A stretch of 64,000 nt of DNA from Clostridium nigeriense (GTDB taxonomy: Bacteria; Bacillota; Clostridia; Clostridiales; Clostridiaceae), in assembly GCF_900086595.1 (NCBI RefSeq), contig NZ_LT575472.1, forward strand, positions 51,502 through 115,501, written 5' to 3'. How positions within the stretch are numbered: the stretch's first letter is position 1; each line of letters begins with the position of its first letter. The translations under genes and the position numbers were made by a program. The notes beneath the pieces were generated by a model. It was not told where the DNA came from. It made no database searches and worked only from the letters and a program-made list of their open reading frames with translations. This document shows positions 45,478 to 53,814 of the stretch, piece by piece.

Positions 45478-45518
45478 ATCTATTAATTATTTTATAAAAT
45501 ATAATTTCATAAAGAATA

Positions 45519-45546
45519 AAAAGGGGCTGTTTTTAACACCCCTTAA
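45519..45546. terminator. Bidirectional terminator
   Basis: AAGGGGCTGTT TTT AACACCCCTT, one bulge; between convergent genes. Confidence 0.8.
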
Positions 45547-45550
45547 TCAA

Positions 45551-46384
45551 TTATATTTTTGTAAAATTGTTTCCCTTAGACACTATACCTGAAAAATAAT
45601 TTATAATGTTAATAATCCATTCTTTTAAATTTGGATATTCACTCCTAATTATTCTTTCTATCTCTTCTCTAGTAGATGATAATGGCAATGATTTAATACC
45701 ATTTACTTTATTACCTATTGCTATATTAGCTTTTGCATAATCACCAACAGCTATATCAGTTCCTATAGCACTTGCCCCTATTGCAAATTTTCCAATAGAT
45801 AGTGCACCAAGAGAGAAGACACCTATTGAAATAGCTCCTATTGAAAATATTCCAATTGAAATAGTACCAACAGCTAAAATTAATGCTATTGAAAGTATTG
45901 CTAGACTAAACAATCCAATTGACATTAATCCAAAACTTATAGCTCCAATAGATAAAAAACCTAAGGATATAATTCCATAAGAAATATTTCCTATAGCAAT
46001 TACTCCTTTTGCCTTCCTAATGCCTCTTCCTATATTAATATGAATTAATGGCAATCCTAATAGAGTCTTATTACTTTTATACTCGTATTCCATTGAATTC
46101 TTATTCAAATTAATTATTATTTGTGTATTTTTATTATCTTGTTGTTCTTTATTATCTTTATTCGTACTTTGTAATATTTCATACTCATCACTATCTTTAA
46201 CTAAGCTATCAACAGTTACATTATATAACTCAGATAAAGTAATAAGTTTATTTAAATCTGGAATTGATTGTCCAGATTCCCATTTAGAAATTGCTTGCCT
46301 AGATATTCCTAACCTATCTGCTAACTCTTCTTGAGAAAATCCATTTTTCTTTCTTAATAGTTGTAGCTTTTCAGATAAATTCAA
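45551..46384 (-). CDS. HTH (XRE) protein with glycine-rich SIG repeat domain
   Basis: 277 residues from TTG 46384, which has GGAGGTGAG about 7 bases upstream. Residues 4-60 are an XRE helix-turn-helix (FSQEELADRLGISRQAISKWESG). After a polar linker and LGLPLIHINIGRG comes a run of about 20 five-residue units of the type (A/S)-I-G-x-x (residues about 127-225: ISLGFLSIGAISFGLMSIG and so on). The family is known in Firmicutes, but its function is not. The repeats could form a beta-helix or lie in the membrane. No toxin or partner gene adjoins it. Confidence 0.85.
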   Translation of the reverse strand: MNLSEKLQLLRKKNGFSQEELADRLGISRQAISKWESGQSIPDLNKLITLSELYNVTVDSLVKDSDEYEILQSTNKDNKEQQDNKNTQIIINLNKNSMEYEYKSNKTLLGLPLIHINIGRGIRKAKGVIAIGNISYGIISLGFLSIGAISFGLMSIGLFSLAILSIALILAVGTISIGIFSIGAISIGVFSLGALSIGKFAIGASAIGTDIAVGDYAKANIAIGNKVNGIKSLPLSSTREEIERIIRSEYPNLKEWIINIINYFSGIVSKGNNFTKI

Positions 46385-46502
46385 TTTTCTCACCTCCAAT
46401 TAAAATTATATAGAAATAGTATTTATTAATCTACCAACTAGTCATTTCTTTTTGTCAACTAATGGTTGCATTATAAAATTTTAAACTTAAAAGCATATAA
46501 AA

Positions 46503-46540
46503 TAAAAATAGTACTTCATTTTTTAAAGTACTATTTTTAT
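46503..46540. terminator. Terminator between the 46584 gene and the XRE gene
   Basis: AAAAATAGTACTT / AAGTACTATTTTT perfect stem, A/T runs on both sides; serves the leftward 46584 gene. Confidence 0.85.
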
Positions 46541-46583
46541 ATAATATTTATTTACATGTACACCTTATCTTTAGATACTGTTC

Positions 46584-46922
46584 TTAATATGGATAGAATG
46601 GATAATATGGGTATGGGTATGGATAGAAGAACGGAAATAACCCACGGATAGCATTAAATGGGTATCCCCTACGCCTAAACCGTCTATTTCCTCTAATTCT
46701 AGCCGCATTTCCAAATTGTCTTTGTTCAGTAGGATTATTTTCTATATCTACTACATCCTCACCAACTAACATTATAATCCCATTAGAATCTACCTTCTCA
46801 ATAATTCCATCTACTGAAGTACCATCCTTCATTATTAGTACAATATGATAGTCAATTAAATTCTTACATTCATCAAATAGATCCTGTAAGCTATTATAAT
46901 TATCAGCTCTATCATAATTCAA
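46584..46922 (-). CDS. Sm-like small protein with Tyr/Pro-rich tail
   Basis: About 112 residues from TTG 46922, which has AGGAA 9 bases upstream (the earlier in-frame GTG lies in that site). The middle (YHIVLIMKDGTSVDGIIEKVDSNGIIMLVGEDV) has the strand pattern of an Sm/YlxS-type barrel. An arginine-rich stretch (RIRGNRRFRRRGY) follows, then a tail FFYPYPYPYYPFYPY. Arg-rich plus Tyr/Pro tails are common in spore coat proteins, so a coat or RNA-binding role is possible; neither is shown. Single-gene unit. Confidence 0.7.
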   Translation of the reverse strand: MNYDRADNYNSLQDLFDECKNLIDYHIVLIMKDGTSVDGIIEKVDSNGIIMLVGEDVVDIENNPTEQRQFGNAARIRGNRRFRRRGYPFNAIRGLFPFFYPYPYPYYPFYPY

Positions 46923-47105
46923 TTTTATCACTTCCTTTCTATTAGTATAATATTCATACTAAATAGAAAGGCTACTGCTTAAATTTATACTTTATACTTA
47001 ATATTAATTTAGAAAATAATTAAATTATATCATATATGTAATCTTTTACTTTTGATTTATAAATGTTATTATTAAATTAATAATAGACTTAACAAGGAGA
47101 TTTAA

Positions 47106-47501
47106 ATGTTTGTATATATATGTTGTGCTGGAGGTATGACTTCAAGTTTACTATGTGAAAATATAAAAAAATCCGCTAGCTCCGATTTACGAGTTTACTT
47201 AGATAACATAACTAATGTAGCTGTTGACTTTAGCTCAAACAAATTAAAAGAATTTGATATTATTCTAGGATACGGCTCTGCAAGTGCAATTACAGAAAGC
47301 TTTTTAAAGGATTATAACCTAGACAATATTATTGATTTAATTCTTATATCCCCACAAGTTAGATTTGAATTTAATAGAATCGAAAAGGTTGTAAGCCCTT
47401 ATAATATTTCTGTAGAACTTATAGATATGAAAACTTTTGGCACTATGAATGGGAAAAAAATTATAAATCAAATTTTAAAATATAAACAAATTGATCATTA
47501 A
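47106..47501 (+). CDS. Orphan PTS IIB-like protein, lactose/cellobiose type
   Basis: 131 residues starting MFVYICCAGGMTSSLLCENI, the phosphocysteine loop of lactose/cellobiose-family IIB subunits (usually CxxGMSTS). The alpha/beta pattern continues to the end. No IIA or IIC gene is near, so it may be a regulatory IIB or serve a distant transporter. ATG follows AAGGAG. Confidence 0.75.
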   Translation: MFVYICCAGGMTSSLLCENIKKSASSDLRVYLDNITNVAVDFSSNKLKEFDIILGYGSASAITESFLKDYNLDNIIDLILISPQVRFEFNRIEKVVSPYNISVELIDMKTFGTMNGKKIINQILKYKQIDH

Positions 47502-47589
47502 CCAGTACTTACTTTTTATTATATATTATAATAAAATTATATTAAGTATAATCTATGGATAAAAATATTTGAGTTAGAAGGTATATGAG

Positions 47590-48651
47590 ATGTATGAAAC
47601 TTTATATAATGAGTTATTAAATAGTCTTAATAATGGAGATAAATGTGTATTGACTACATATCTATGCTCTAATAATGATGGATTAGGAATTATAGAAGAT
47701 AAATTTTTCTTAACTGAAGAAGATATAAATAAAAAATCTAAAACTTTAGATGATGGTATTTATGAAAAAATTAATGATTCTCTTTTAAATGGTAAAATAG
47801 AAATGATAACTATTGATAATAACAAATCAATTTTAATAGAACCCTTTTTCCCAAAACCACGTTTAGTTGTTTTTGGTGGAGGTCATATAGCCAAGCCTCT
47901 AGTTGAATTTGCTTCTAAAGTTGGTTTTTCTATTACTGTTATAGATGATAGACCTTACTTTGCAAACTCCACTCGTTTTCCAGAAGCTGAAAGAGTTATA
48001 TGTGAAGATTTTCAAAAATCATTTAATCTTATTGAATTTAAAAAATCAGATTTTGTTGTTGTCATTACACGAGGACATAGACATGATAAATTAGTTTTAA
48101 GTAATGTTGTTAATAATAACCTTAGTTATGTTGGAATGATAGGTTCTAGAAGAAGAGTAAAAGGAATGATGGATGAATTACTTTCAGAAGGATTCTCAAA
48201 AGAAGTTTTGGATAAAGTTAATTCACCTATTGGCTTAGACATTGGTGCTATTACTCCTGAGGAAATTGCTATTTCCATAGTTTCTCAGCTTATTAGCTTT
48301 AAAAATAAAGGAAATAGTTCTTCTAAGAAATTTGCATATCCTGAATTTGATAAGGAATTATTTTTAGAAATATCTAAAGAAGCAACTATTCCTAGAGCTA
48401 TTTTAACTATTGTTTCATCTAAGGGATCTGTTCCTCGAAAACCTGGTGCTAAAATGGTGAGCTATCTTACTGGACAAACATTAGGAAGCATAGGTGGTGG
48501 CTGTAGCGAAGCTGATGTATTAACAACAGCTAGAAGCATTATGCGTAATAAGGGATATTCAATTCAAAAAGTTGATATGACTGGTGATGTTGCAGAATCT
48601 CTTGGCATGGTATGTGGTGGAACTATGGATGTAATTATTGAAGTGTTTTAA
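47590..48651 (+). CDS. XdhC/CoxI family molybdoenzyme maturation factor
   Basis: 353 residues. The central Rossmann domain (LVVFGGGHIAKPLVEFA, then VIDDRPYFA, ITRGHRHDKLVL, YVGMIGSRRR) is XdhC_C. The C-terminal CoxI domain (IVSSKGSVPRKPGAKMV, GSIGGGCSEADV) carries the GGGC motif. XdhC proteins bind molybdenum cofactor and insert a sulfur ligand for xanthine-dehydrogenase-type enzymes. The CoxI domain follows the Rossmann domain here, the reverse of the classical XdhC order. No molybdoenzyme gene is adjacent. Confidence 0.85.
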   Translation: MYETLYNELLNSLNNGDKCVLTTYLCSNNDGLGIIEDKFFLTEEDINKKSKTLDDGIYEKINDSLLNGKIEMITIDNNKSILIEPFFPKPRLVVFGGGHIAKPLVEFASKVGFSITVIDDRPYFANSTRFPEAERVICEDFQKSFNLIEFKKSDFVVVITRGHRHDKLVLSNVVNNNLSYVGMIGSRRRVKGMMDELLSEGFSKEVLDKVNSPIGLDIGAITPEEIAISIVSQLISFKNKGNSSSKKFAYPEFDKELFLEISKEATIPRAILTIVSSKGSVPRKPGAKMVSYLTGQTLGSIGGGCSEADVLTTARSIMRNKGYSIQKVDMTGDVAESLGMVCGGTMDVIIEVF

Positions 48652-48776
48652 ATACTTTAGATTTTATCCACAGGCAAGTAAATTTAATGCACAATACACT
48701 TGTGGATTACACTTTTAAATTGTGATAAAATTATATAGTTAATAACATTTTCTAATTAAAGAAGGGATTTATAATT

Positions 48777-49202
48777 ATGCTACACATTGATAATATTGAA
48801 AAATATTTAAGAGATCATGAAATTAGTCCATCATATCAAAGAAAAAGAATCTTTGAATATTTATATAATAGTAAAAAGCATCCAAGTGTAAATGATATAT
48901 ATTCTTTTTTAATAGATGACATTCCAACACTATCAAAAACTACTATTTATAACACTTTGAACCTTTTTATTGAAAAGAATATAGTAGATTCTATTATAAT
49001 AGATGGAAATGAACTTAAGTATCAAATATGTGATAGTAAAAAACATGGTCATTTTAAATGTAAATCTTGTAATACTTTATATGATATCCAAATTGATTTT
49101 GATAATTTAAACATAGATTCCTTAAAAGGATTTGATATCCATGAGCAATCTTTTTATTTTGTAGGAATATGTGAAAAATGTAAAAATAATAATAAAGTTT
49201 AA
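48777..49202 (+). CDS. perR: Fur family regulator, PerR-like
   Basis: 141 residues with the Fur winged helix (SPSYQRKRIFEYLYNSKKHPSVNDIYSFL, then TLSKTTIYNTLNLFIEKN) and two zinc pairs (CKSCNTLY and CEKCKNN). It stands directly before dps, whose promoter carries a PerR-box-like site, so a peroxide-sensing PerR role is likely; Fur or Zur is not excluded. ATG 48777 follows AAGGG. Confidence 0.82.
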   Translation: MLHIDNIEKYLRDHEISPSYQRKRIFEYLYNSKKHPSVNDIYSFLIDDIPTLSKTTIYNTLNLFIEKNIVDSIIIDGNELKYQICDSKKHGHFKCKSCNTLYDIQIDFDNLNIDSLKGFDIHEQSFYFVGICEKCKNNNKV

Positions 49203-49217
49203 AATTTATTTTATAAT

Positions 49218-49250
49218 AATAGCTTATATTAACTTATAAGCTATTTTTTT
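49218..49250 (+). terminator. Terminator of the perR-like gene
   Basis: AATAGCTTATA / TATAAGCTATT stem followed by seven T. Confidence 0.88.
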
Positions 49251-49272
49251 ATACCTAAAAACTGGAATAGTA

Positions 49273-49320
49273 TTGACTTTTCAGAAAATTAATATTATTA
49301 TAATATTATAATCATTACAA
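49273..49320 (+). promoter_or_regulatory. dps promoter with PerR-box-like operator
   Basis: -35 TTGACT (49273-49278), 17-bp spacer, -10 TATTAT (49296-49301). TTATAATCATTACAA at 49306-49320 matches the PerR consensus TTATAATNATTATAA at 14 of 15 positions and would cover the start point. Repression of dps by the adjacent Fur-family protein is the natural reading. Confidence 0.75.
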
Positions 49321-49355
49321 TTTTAGAATAAATACAAATTAGGAGGGTAAGAATT

Positions 49356-49850
49356 ATGAGTAAAACAAATAAAACTAATGAAAATTATATAGGATTAGAA
49401 AAAGACAAAATTGAAGAAGTCGCAAAGTCTCTTAATAGTTACCTTGCAGATCTTAATTTATTATATGTTAAAATTCATAATCTACATTGGAATATAGAAG
49501 GAAGTACTTTTTTCCAATTACATAGTGTTTTTGAAGGATACTATGAAGCTATCGCTAAAACATTAGATGAAGTGGCTGAAAGAATGCTTATTTTAGGGCA
49601 TAGACCAGCTGCATCAATGAAAGAGTATTTAGATCTTTCTACTTTAAAAGAACTAGAAAGTAAAGGACTATCAGCTCAAGAATCAATAAATATCTTAGAA
49701 AGTGACTTTTTAAATATGTTAAGTCAATCAAGGTCAATTCTAACTTTAGCTGAAGATGCTAATGATCAAGGAACTGTTGATTTAATGGCTGGACTTATAG
49801 GAGAGTATGAAAAATCTCTTTGGATGATTAAGTCATTTAAAACTAAATAA
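49356..49850 (+). CDS. dps: Dps family ferritin-like DNA-protection protein
   Basis: Mini-ferritin that oxidises Fe(II) with peroxide and stores the iron. The 164-residue protein has the inter-subunit ferroxidase residues in KIHNLHWNIEG and FEGYYEAIAKTLDEVAERM. ATG 49356 follows AGGAGGG. It lies 150 bp after the perR-like gene with its own promoter. Confidence 0.95.
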   Translation: MSKTNKTNENYIGLEKDKIEEVAKSLNSYLADLNLLYVKIHNLHWNIEGSTFFQLHSVFEGYYEAIAKTLDEVAERMLILGHRPAASMKEYLDLSTLKELESKGLSAQESINILESDFLNMLSQSRSILTLAEDANDQGTVDLMAGLIGEYEKSLWMIKSFKTK

Positions 49851-49879
49851 TTTGATTTTAACTAAACTAATCTTTTAAT

Positions 49880-49917
49880 AAAAGGGATATATCTTGTATT
49901 GTGATATATCCCTTTAT
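49880..49917. terminator. Bidirectional terminator
   Basis: AAAGGGATATATC / GATATATCCCTTT stem with T-rich flanks, between convergent dps and the histidine kinase gene. Confidence 0.88.
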
Positions 49918-49922
49918 TTACA

Positions 49923-51311
49923 TTATAATTTCTTAAGAATTATACTTATTTCTAGACCTTCATTTACAATATTTTCTGCTTTAATATTTCCTTCATGTGC
50001 TTTTATAATGTCATGAGCTATAGCCATTCCTAAGCCAGAGCCCTCTACTTTATTTCTTGTATTAGTTCCTCTATAATATCTTTTAAAAATATTATTTAAT
50101 TCTTCAGTAGATACACCCTTTCCATTATCCCTAATGGAAATACTTATATTATTATTTTTCAATTTACTTATAACAATTTTTACTTTTACACTTTCGCTAT
50201 TATGAATAAAGGAATTTATAATTAAATTTACAAATACTCTTTTTATTAATTGTTCATCTACTTCTAAAAATATCTCTTCTTCTGAATAAATAAACTCTAT
50301 ATTCTTATGGTTATATTTTTCATCATTTATAATATCAATTATTACATGTCTTATTAAAGATACTATATTTATTTTCTTTTTATTTAATACTAAAGAATTA
50401 TTTTTTAATCTTGTTGATAAATTTAAATCCTCAACTAAAGTTTTTATATATTCACTCTTTTTCATTATAATATTACAGTACTTTTCTCTTGTTTTATTAT
50501 CAATATCATATTCTGTATCTGAAAGTATTTCTGCACTTCCCATAATAGATGTTAATGGCGTTTTTATATCATGAGTAATATTAGAAATCCACTCTTCTCT
50601 CATTTCTTCAAGTTTATTTCTTTCAATTTCATTGCTATTTAATCTATCCGATAGCTCATTTAATTTAATTTCTACATTATAGTAAATTCCTTGCTTTATA
50701 TTGTTTTTCAAATAAACCCCTTTAGACAAAGAGATTATTTTATTAATAATCCTATTTATAGGTTTTGTAATTCTTAGTGTAAATAAAAAACTCATTATTA
50801 AAATTAAACCTATATTTATAATTATTAATATAGGAAATTTATGCGCTCTTTTAACTAGTTCAACATCATATGAAAATGTTGTTCTATTTACTTTATTAGC
50901 ATCTAAAAATAATAAATAAGTATAATTTTTCTCTTCTATTATCTTTTCATTTAAAAACATGGTTACATCTTCACTGGTATACATATTTATAAGAGATAAA
51001 TTAGAGTACTGCTTTGGTGCACTTGTAGGCTTTCTATAACTAAATACCTCTTCATTTTCTTCATTTAATACTTGTAATCCCATATTATTTTCTTGCAAAA
51101 AGCTTAATCCTTTATCATCTACCATTATCTTGTTATCTTTGGATAAAAAAATGTATTCTTTAAAAGATTCTATAATCTCATCTGGATTGTAATTATATAA
51201 TGCAGATTGATTATAAATATTTATTCTCATAAAAGATATATTAACTAAAAAAATAATAGAGCATGCTGCTATAAATGTTATAAAGTAATGAAGTATAAGT
51301 TTACCCTTCAT
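49923..51311 (-). CDS. Sensor histidine kinase
   Basis: 462 residues: an N-terminal membrane helix, an extracellular sensor of about 130 residues without a known domain, a second helix (ILIIINIGLILIMSFLFTL), a HAMP-like linker, the H box WISNITHDIKTPLTSIMG, the N box VFVNLIINSFIHN, and G boxes RDNGKGVS and GSGLGMAIAHDI. It pairs with the response regulator that ends 3 bp upstream. The stimulus is unknown. Confidence 0.93.
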   Translation of the reverse strand: MKGKLILHYFITFIAACSIIFLVNISFMRINIYNQSALYNYNPDEIIESFKEYIFLSKDNKIMVDDKGLSFLQENNMGLQVLNEENEEVFSYRKPTSAPKQYSNLSLINMYTSEDVTMFLNEKIIEEKNYTYLLFLDANKVNRTTFSYDVELVKRAHKFPILIIINIGLILIMSFLFTLRITKPINRIINKIISLSKGVYLKNNIKQGIYYNVEIKLNELSDRLNSNEIERNKLEEMREEWISNITHDIKTPLTSIMGSAEILSDTEYDIDNKTREKYCNIIMKKSEYIKTLVEDLNLSTRLKNNSLVLNKKKINIVSLIRHVIIDIINDEKYNHKNIEFIYSEEEIFLEVDEQLIKRVFVNLIINSFIHNSESVKVKIVISKLKNNNISISIRDNGKGVSTEELNNIFKRYYRGTNTRNKVEGSGLGMAIAHDIIKAHEGNIKAENIVNEGLEISIILKKL

Positions 51312-51314
51312 AAG

Positions 51315-52034
51315 CTAATCCCCCTTAGTAAACTTGTACCCTAAACCAATTACTGTTGTTATATACTTAGGTTTTGATGGGGTATCCTCTATCTTTTTTC
51401 TAAGCTTTCTTATATGTACTGTAATGGTGTTATCATATCCGAAGAAGTCATCTCCCCATACCTCTTTACAAATCATTTCCTTGCTTATTATTCTATTAGG
51501 ATTATTTACTAAATATATTAATAATTTTAACTCTTTTGCAGTAAACTCTAAGGATTGACTTCCTTTATATACCTCTCCAGTTTCTTCATTTATACTTATA
51601 TCACCAAATTTAATTATATTATTTTTACTCTTAATTTCTTTATTAATATTCTTATCAAATACTTTTAATCTTACCTTTAATCTAAAAGCTACTTCTTTAG
51701 CGCTAAAAGGCTTAGTTATATAATCATCTGCACCTATAGCAAAACCTAGCAATCTATCTACTTCTTCATCCTTTGCAGATATAAATAATATAGGAACTTC
51801 ACTAAATTTTCTTAATTCATTAAAAACATCGTATCCACTAATATCGGGTAACATTATATCTAAAAGTACTATATCTGGTTTAACTTTATTAAATAGGTCA
51901 ATTCCATTTCTCCCATTATTAGCAATATATAAGTTTTTAAAACCTTCTCTTCTTAATACAGTATCTAATATATCAATAATATCTTGCTCATCATCAATTA
52001 ATAAAACTTTATATCTATCAAAAATATTGCTCAT
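51315..52034 (-). CDS. OmpR/PhoB family response regulator
   Basis: Receiver domain with the phosphorylated Asp in PDIVLLDIMLPDISG and the conserved Lys in ITKPFSAKE, then a winged-helix DNA-binding domain (LEFTAKELKLLIYL, IRKLRKKIE). I use ATG 52034, which has AAAGGAA 10 bases upstream; two earlier in-frame ATGs lie too near it. It is divergent from the membrane protein gene at 52198, a possible target. Confidence 0.94.
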   Translation of the reverse strand: MSNIFDRYKVLLIDDEQDIIDILDTVLRREGFKNLYIANNGRNGIDLFNKVKPDIVLLDIMLPDISGYDVFNELRKFSEVPILFISAKDEEVDRLLGFAIGADDYITKPFSAKEVAFRLKVRLKVFDKNINKEIKSKNNIIKFGDISINEETGEVYKGSQSLEFTAKELKLLIYLVNNPNRIISKEMICKEVWGDDFFGYDNTITVHIRKLRKKIEDTPSKPKYITTVIGLGYKFTKGD

Positions 52035-52197
52035 ATACATCATTTCCTTTCTTTAGCTATATAATATCACAGAACTGTTTTAAGTTTTTTTCTCTTCTAC
52101 ATATTTAAGATGGATTTAAGACTGAGTTTATATTAATTAAAGGTCCAAGCTTTAAACTTAATCTATATTAAAATTTTATATTTTAGGAGGTCAATTT

Positions 52198-52860
52198 ATG
52201 CAAGCAATTATGGAACCCATTTTTCATGTGGTTTATTTAACTACAGTTATTACTCTAGGATTTAAGATGGTAAGTAAATCTAAGGATAATTACTTTAAAT
52301 CCTTTGGTATGATGTCAATAATCTTAGGATTGGGAGATTCATTTCATCTTATACCAAGAATTTATGCATTATTAACTACGGGTCTAGAAAGCCATCCAGT
52401 ATCTTTAGGATTTGGTAAGCTAGTTACTTCTATAACTATGACAATATTCTATTTAATTCTTTATAAAATTTGGAAAATAAAATTTGATGTTAAAAATACT
52501 AAAACATTAGATATGATAATGTATTTATTATCAGCATTAAGAATCACCCTTTGCCTATTCCCTCAAAATGAGTGGTTTGTAAATAATCCTCCAGTTAGTT
52601 GGGGTATTTATAGAAATATTCCTTTTACAATTATGGGGATTATCATGATTTACTTATTATATAGTTACGGTTCTAAATACAATAATAAAGACTATAAAAA
52701 TCTTGGAATAGCAGTATTTTTATCATTTGCCTTCTATGCACCAGTTGTTCTTTGGGCTTCTGAAAGCTTTTTAGTTGGAATGCTTATGATTCCAAAAACA
52801 TTAGCATACGTTTGGGTAGTATTGATTGGATATAAAGAATTTAAAAAATCTATTAAATAA
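52198..52860 (+). CDS. Multi-pass membrane protein of unknown function
   Basis: 220 residues with about seven hydrophobic helices and conserved-looking GLGDSFHLIPRIYALLTTGLE in the second. I do not recognise the family. ATG 52198 has AGGAGG. It is divergent from the two-component regulator, 160 bp apart, which suggests control by it. Confidence 0.75.
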   Translation: MQAIMEPIFHVVYLTTVITLGFKMVSKSKDNYFKSFGMMSIILGLGDSFHLIPRIYALLTTGLESHPVSLGFGKLVTSITMTIFYLILYKIWKIKFDVKNTKTLDMIMYLLSALRITLCLFPQNEWFVNNPPVSWGIYRNIPFTIMGIIMIYLLYSYGSKYNNKDYKNLGIAVFLSFAFYAPVVLWASESFLVGMLMIPKTLAYVWVVLIGYKEFKKSIK

Positions 52861-52863
52861 ATA

Positions 52864-52893
52864 TAAGGGACTGCTTAAAACAGTCCCTTATTT
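52864..52893 (+). terminator. Terminator of the 52198 gene
   Basis: TAAGGGACTG / CAGTCCCTTA perfect stem followed by TTTA; it also faces the gpx remnant. Confidence 0.8.
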
Positions 52894-52907
52894 ACATACT
52901 ATTATAC

Positions 52908-53248
52908 TTATTTCATACTATTATTAATTAAGTCCTCAATATCTACCTTTATTTTTAAAGGCTTTACTACTGGTCATATCTATTTACTACATTTCCTTCA
53001 GCATCAATTAAGAATTTAGTGAAGTTCCATTTAATTTCTTTTCCCATTAAACCTTTAGATTGATTCTTTAAGTATTTATATATTGGATGAGCATTGTCTC
53101 CATTTACTTTTATTTTTTCGAACATCGTAAATGTAACTCCATAATTTAATTGGCAAAAGTTTTGTATTTCTTCATTGCTTCCTGAATCTTGATTAGCAAA
53201 TTGATTACAAGGAAAACCTAAAATCTCTAACCCCTTATCTTTATAAAT
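52908..53248 (-). pseudogene. Glutathione peroxidase remnant
   Basis: The minus strand reads [55 protein letters not shown] and NVVNRYD, all typical of glutathione peroxidase, then a stop. One frame over it continues [16 protein letters not shown] to the stop at 52908. The N-terminal 35 or so residues, which would carry the catalytic Cys or selenocysteine, are absent. It is therefore truncated and frameshifted. Confidence 0.88.
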
Positions 53249-53318
53249 ATTTTATAATTTGTCTTAATATTCTTAATAACTTATAATATAAATGAATAAA
53301 TAAATGGAGGTTTTCTAT

Positions 53319-53804
53319 ATGAATATTAAACAAGAAGTCAGTATAAAAAAAATATCTCAAGATGCAGAAGATTTATTTCGTGGTGGCTTTTTTTGCTCTG
53401 AAGCACTAGTAAGTTCAATTCGTTCTAATTTTGAATTAGATATACCTGAAGAAGTTATTGCTATGGCTTCAGGATTTCCTGTTGGTATTGGACGTTCTAA
53501 ATGCCTATGTGGAGCAGTATCAGGTGGGGTTATGGCTTTAGGTTTATTCTTTGGACGCACAAAACAAGGAGATTCTAAAGTAGAAAAAAATCTAGAATTA
53601 TCAAAAGAATTACATGACTGGTTTAAAGATGCTAATGGCAAAAATGCTCTTTGTTGTAGAATATTAACTAAAGGCTTTGATATGTCATCTGGTGAACATA
53701 AAGAACAATGTATTAAGTTTACTGGTATGGTTGCTGGAAAAGTAGCTGAAATAATAGTACGAGAGCTAAACTTAGTTAATGTAGATAATTTAGTTACAGT
53801 ATAG
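53319..53804 (+). CDS. C_GCAxxG_C_C family redox protein
   Basis: 161 residues from ATG 53319, which follows GGAGG; an ATG five codons earlier lacks spacing. The cysteines follow the family name: FFCSEALV, then SKCLCGAVSGGVMALG, then ALCCRILTKGF and EQCIKF. The family is thought to bind an iron-sulfur or haem centre; its function is unknown. A membrane transporter gene follows after 10 bp. Confidence 0.85.
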   Translation: MNIKQEVSIKKISQDAEDLFRGGFFCSEALVSSIRSNFELDIPEEVIAMASGFPVGIGRSKCLCGAVSGGVMALGLFFGRTKQGDSKVEKNLELSKELHDWFKDANGKNALCCRILTKGFDMSSGEHKEQCIKFTGMVAGKVAEIIVRELNLVNVDNLVTV

Positions 53805-53814
53805 GAGTATAGAT

